64,000 nucleotides of DNA from Bacteroidota bacterium (GTDB lineage: Bacteria > Bacteroidota > Ignavibacteria > UBA10030 > UBA6906): NCBI GenBank assembly GCA_030835135.1, contig JAUQWO010000011.1, positions 1 to 64,000 on the forward strand. Direction: 5' to 3'. The translations under genes were made by a program, and so were the position numbers. Shown here in pieces: positions 61,054 through 64,000 of this stretch (positions within the stretch are counted from its first letter, which is position 1; each line of letters begins with the position of its first letter). The notes under the pieces were generated by a model. It was not told the origin of the DNA. It made no database searches and saw only the letters and a list, made by a program, of their open reading frames with translations.

Positions 61054-64000
61054 ATGAGAACGCACCACCACACCATCGCCCTGGTCGTGAGCTGCCTGAT
61101 GTTGGGAACCGGCGCGATGTACGGTCAGGCGACGAAATTCGTCATTACCGGCTCCACATCTCAAGTTGCGGGCACGACACAAAGCCTGACGATCCGCGCC
61201 GACAGCGCTGGGTCTCCGGCGGCCTCGTATACAGGCGTCAAGGTGCTGACATTCTCCGGGGCAAATTCCTCGCCGAGCCCCGTCACTGCTCCTACGGTCT
61301 CAGACACAGGCGGTACGCCCGTGGCCTTCGGCAGCGCCACGCCCATTACCTTTGTGGATGGACTCGCGACCGTGAGTGGCATCACCAACGGTGTCCTGAC
61401 GCTCTATGATGTGGAAACCGCGGTCATCTCGGTCACGGATGGTTCGATCCAGTCCACCGGTACCGACCGCCTGACCGTTGGGGTCACCAACGGCACCCTC
61501 GAGAAATTTGCCTTCGCCCTTGCTTCCCCGCAGACCAACAATGCCGGCTTCACCGGCAGTAGTACCCTGACAGCGCAGGATTCCTGGGGGAACACCGTCA
61601 CGAACTTCAATGCGGCCGCGAACCATGTCACGATCAGCGTGAACTCGTTGACCGGCTCGGTCGTCGGGCTCGGCAATTCCGACGCCAACATCCTGAACAA
61701 GAACGGCGATTTCGTCTCAGGCGTCGCAGATCTTGCCGCGCTGGGGATGCGCTATGTCGGCACCACGGGGACCGGTTCATTCACGGCAACGTCGACGACA
61801 CTGCCGGCAAAAAGTGGTAGTTCGGGGAGCGTGACGATCACCGCGGGCATTGCCATGAAACTGGTGCTGACCGGTTCGGCAACGCAGGTGGCCGGGACAT
61901 CGCAGGCACCGACGATCACTGCGAAGGACACGTCGGGAAATACCGCAACGGGATACACGGGTGCAAAGAACCTGACGTATTCCGGTGCGTCGTCCTCCGG
62001 CGCTCCTGTGACGCCGCCGACCGCTTCGACGAGCGGGGGGGTGGATGTTGCGTTCGGGTCCACGACCTCGGTCACCTTCACGAATGGCGTGGCTGCCGCA
62101 TCGGGCGCGGCCAACGGCGCGCTGAAGTTGTACAAAACGGAGAGCGCGGTCATCGCGGTCACCGACGGCACGATCTCCGCATCAGGGTCGGACCGGCTCT
62201 CGGTTACGGTCACCCCGGGAACGGTCGGAAAGTTCGTGGTAACGATCGCTACGCCGCAGACAAGCGGCGTGGCATTCAGCGGTACCAATACCGCCACGGC
62301 CCAGGATCCCTGGGGAAATACGGTCACATCCTTCGATGCCTCGGTCGTTCCGGTGACCATGACAGCCTCGCTGGTCGGAGGCATCACCGGTCTCGGCACC
62401 GGCAACAACGGGATCCTGAATCGCGTCTCGGATTTCTCCGGTGGCATAGCGAATCTGACCACGCTCGGGATGACGTATACCGGTGCGACCGGGACGGGGA
62501 CGTTCACGGCCACCAGCACATCACCGGCAGCGACAGGGACCTCGGGGAGCGTCGTGATCAGTGCCGGCGCTGCCACCCGCCTGGTGATCACGGGCACAGC
62601 CACGCAGACGGCAGGTACGTCGCAGAACCTCACCATCACCGCGAAGGATGCGAGCAACAACACGGTTGCATCGTACACCGGATCGAAGAACCTGACGTTC
62701 TCCGGCGCGAACGCCTCGACGGACCCCGTCACGACACCCAAGGTGAGCAATGCCACGGGGACCGACGTCGCGTTCGGGACCGTTACACCGATCACCTTCA
62801 GCAATGGTGTGGCAACCGTGAGTGGGGGCAGCAATGGTGTCCTGAAACTCTATAAAGCAGAATCCGCGACCATCGCCGTCACGGACGGCGCCATCAGTGC
62901 AGCCGGGAGTGACCGGCTCAGCGTCATCGTGTCGCCGGGCGCCGTGGGGAAGTTCTCCTTCGTCCTGGCGGGCAGTCAGCAGAACGATGTGCCGTTCACC
63001 GGCACCAATACGCTGACGGCCGAAGATGATTGGGGCAATACTGTCACCACGTTCAACGCAGCGGCCAACCCGGTGACCATCGCCGCGAGTGGCCTGACGG
63101 GATCGGTGCTGGGGCTTGGCACCGGATCGAACGGCGTCCTGAATCAGGCGGGCGACTTCGGCAGCGGCGTCGCAAATCTGACCCTCCTTGGCATGAAGTA
63201 TCTTGGCGCTTCGGGGAGCGGAACGTTCACCGCCACGTCGACCGCTCCTGCAAAGTCCGGGACCTCGGCCACCGTGGCCGTGAGTCCGGGTGTGGCCAAG
63301 AAGTTCGCGTTGAGCGGCTCCGCGAATGTGGCGGCGGGCGTGGCGAATGCGCTCACCATCACCGCGCTGGATACGTCGGGCAATACGGCGACCGGCTATA
63401 CGGGATTGAAGACGCTCGCCTTCTCCGGTGCGAACGCGTCCCCCGACGGCAACCAGCCGACGGTCAGCAACAACACGACCAATGAGCGCAACTTCTCCGG
63501 GACGCCGAACACCGAGATCAATTTCACGAATGGTGTCGCGACCGCCTCCAGCAACGCCAATGGCATGATGCGGCTGCGCAAGGTGGAGACCGCGTCGATC
63601 AGCGTAACCGACGGGACGATCAGTACCCCTGTCGGCGGGTCATTGTCAGTGACGGTCACCCCCGCAGGGCTCGGACGGTTTGCCGTGGTCATGACCTCGC
63701 CGCAGACGAATGGTGTCGCCTTCGCCGGCGTGAATACGATCACGGCGATCGATAGCTTCGGCAATACGGCGACCGGGTTCAGTGCGGCAGCCAACAACGT
63801 GACCGTTACCACCCCATCGCTGGGGGGGACGATCACCGGTCTTGGCTCCGGGTCGACGAATGTGTTGAATCAGGCGGGTGATTTCGCCTCCGGCGTTGCG
63901 AACGTGAGTACCAAGCTGAAGTACACCGGCGTGACCGGATCCAGCACGATCAGGGCCGCATCGGCAAGCGGGAAAGAAGGGACGTCGCCATCACCGGTCA
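61054..64000 (+). CDS. Large secreted tandem-repeat protein (Ig-like/invasin-type repeats), 3' end beyond the window
   Basis: The frame stays open from the ATG at 61054 to the right edge (982 residues visible). A signal peptide (IALVVSCLMLGTGAMYGQ) is followed by four tandem units of about 240 residues starting near 61129, 61852, 62572 and 63295. Each unit opens with a variant of KFVITGSATQVAGTSQ, has ITAKDTSGNTATGYTG, then FTNGVATVSG..NGVLKLYK.E and a second half with PQTNGVAFTGTNTLTAQDSWGNTVT and GDFSSGVANLT. Such repeats form rod-like beta domains in adhesins and surface fibres. A T9SS sorting domain would be expected at the unseen C-terminus. Confidence 0.88.
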   Translation, partial: MRTHHHTIALVVSCLMLGTGAMYGQATKFVITGSTSQVAGTTQSLTIRADSAGSPAASYTGVKVLTFSGANSSPSPVTAPTVSDTGGTPVAFGSATPITFVDGLATVSGITNGVLTLYDVETAVISVTDGSIQSTGTDRLTVGVTNGTLEKFAFALASPQTNNAGFTGSSTLTAQDSWGNTVTNFNAAANHVTISVNSLTGSVVGLGNSDANILNKNGDFVSGVADLAALGMRYVGTTGTGSFTATSTTLPAKSGSSGSVTITAGIAMKLVLTGSATQVAGTSQAPTITAKDTSGNTATGYTGAKNLTYSGASSSGAPVTPPTASTSGGVDVAFGSTTSVTFTNGVAAASGAANGALKLYKTESAVIAVTDGTISASGSDRLSVTVTPGTVGKFVVTIATPQTSGVAFSGTNTATAQDPWGNTVTSFDASVVPVTMTASLVGGITGLGTGNNGILNRVSDFSGGIANLTTLGMTYTGATGTGTFTATSTSPAATGTSGSVVISAGAATRLVITGTATQTAGTSQNLTITAKDASNNTVASYTGSKNLTFSGANASTDPVTTPKVSNATGTDVAFGTVTPITFSNGVATVSGGSNGVLKLYKAESATIAVTDGAISAAGSDRLSVIVSPGAVGKFSFVLAGSQQNDVPFTGTNTLTAEDDWGNTVTTFNAAANPVTIAASGLTGSVLGLGTGSNGVLNQAGDFGSGVANLTLLGMKYLGASGSGTFTATSTAPAKSGTSATVAVSPGVAKKFALSGSANVAAGVANALTITALDTSGNTATGYTGLKTLAFSGANASPDGNQPTVSNNTTNERNFSGTPNTEINFTNGVATASSNANGMMRLRKVETASISVTDGTISTPVGGSLSVTVTPAGLGRFAVVMTSPQTNGVAFAGVNTITAIDSFGNTATGFSAAANNVTVTTPSLGGTITGLGSGSTNVLNQAGDFASGVANVSTKLKYTGVTGSSTIRAASASGKEGTSPSPV
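61129..64000 (+). repeat. In-frame tandem repeat, about 720-nt period
   Basis: Four diverged units start near 61129, 61852, 62572 and 63295 (spacings 723, 720 and 723 nt). They are recognisable at protein level by the opening TG/SGSATQVAG-type segment and the SDRLSVTVTPG hinge. The last unit is more diverged and is cut by the window. Confidence 0.85.

Noticed and set aside
61129-64000. Tandem repeats considered as a CRISPR-like or mobile element array
   Set aside because: The repeats are in frame, diverged at DNA level and encode protein domains of constant length.

Overview
The window is GC-rich bacterial DNA with dense, mostly co-directional and often overlapping genes. It probably comes from the Ignavibacteria/Kapabacteria side of the Bacteroidota-Chlorobiota group. 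The main evidence is the type IX secretion (T9SS) C-terminal signature NYPNPFNPST in three secreted proteins, a PorV/PorQ-type protein, TonB-dependent import without a SusD gene, and DUF362/polyferredoxin clusters. I saw no tRNA, rRNA, CRISPR array, insertion sequence or phage gene.

Region 1 (1-5196) is a molybdenum-hydroxylase/purine-catabolism-like operon: the end of a xanthine-dehydrogenase-type Mo subunit, its 2Fe-2S subunit, the knotted carbamoyltransferase YgeW, a fold-type-II PLP enzyme, a MocA-type nucleotidyltransferase and an XdhC-family protein. Region 2 (5242-11231) has a secreted phosphodiester glycosidase on the minus strand, an Rrf2 regulator and a membrane polyferredoxin that share an operator, a methyltransferase, an AlaX-type editing protein and a CDF metal exporter. 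Region 3 (11201-19253) looks like one operon behind a sigma-54-type promoter: a DUF2892 protein, a four-repeat CHRD T9SS protein, three small single-haem c-type proteins, a histidine kinase with a CxxCH motif in its periplasmic sensor domain, an NtrC-type regulator and an outer-membrane barrel with an N-terminal haem motif.

Region 4 (19264-44074) is a glucan-use locus. A LacI regulator with mirrored operators is followed by a T9SS protein with CBM9-like repeats, a TonB-dependent receptor, a large secreted protein, a PorV-like protein, a GH94 phosphorylase, two GH144-type glucanases (one T9SS-sorted, one lipoprotein), a large six-hairpin-type glycosidase, a cytoplasmic GH2 enzyme and an ABC sugar importer lacking its ATPase. 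The inferred flow is surface cleavage, TonB import, ABC import, then cytoplasmic phosphorolysis and hydrolysis. Beta-1,2-glucan is the best guess at substrate.

Region 5 (44154-50045, minus strand) holds a family-39-type glycosyltransferase, a stand-alone TrpB2 preceded by a complete trp attenuator (strong promoter, 15-residue leader peptide with three consecutive Trp codons, intrinsic terminator), a NapH/NapG-like polyferredoxin and a DUF362 protein. Region 6 (50161-60675, plus strand) has a second, Tat-exported DUF362 protein with a small secreted partner. It continues with a tight operon of amino-acid and peptide enzymes: an aspartase fused to a cyclic-nucleotide-binding domain, an M14 carboxypeptidase, an Ntn hydrolase, an apparently exported glutamate-racemase-like protein, a degenerate LMW-phosphatase-like protein, an EamA transporter and a threonine-synthase-like enzyme. 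Region 7 (60805-64000) is a promoter, a long leader and the start of a large secreted protein built of tandem repeats of about 240 residues that runs off the window.
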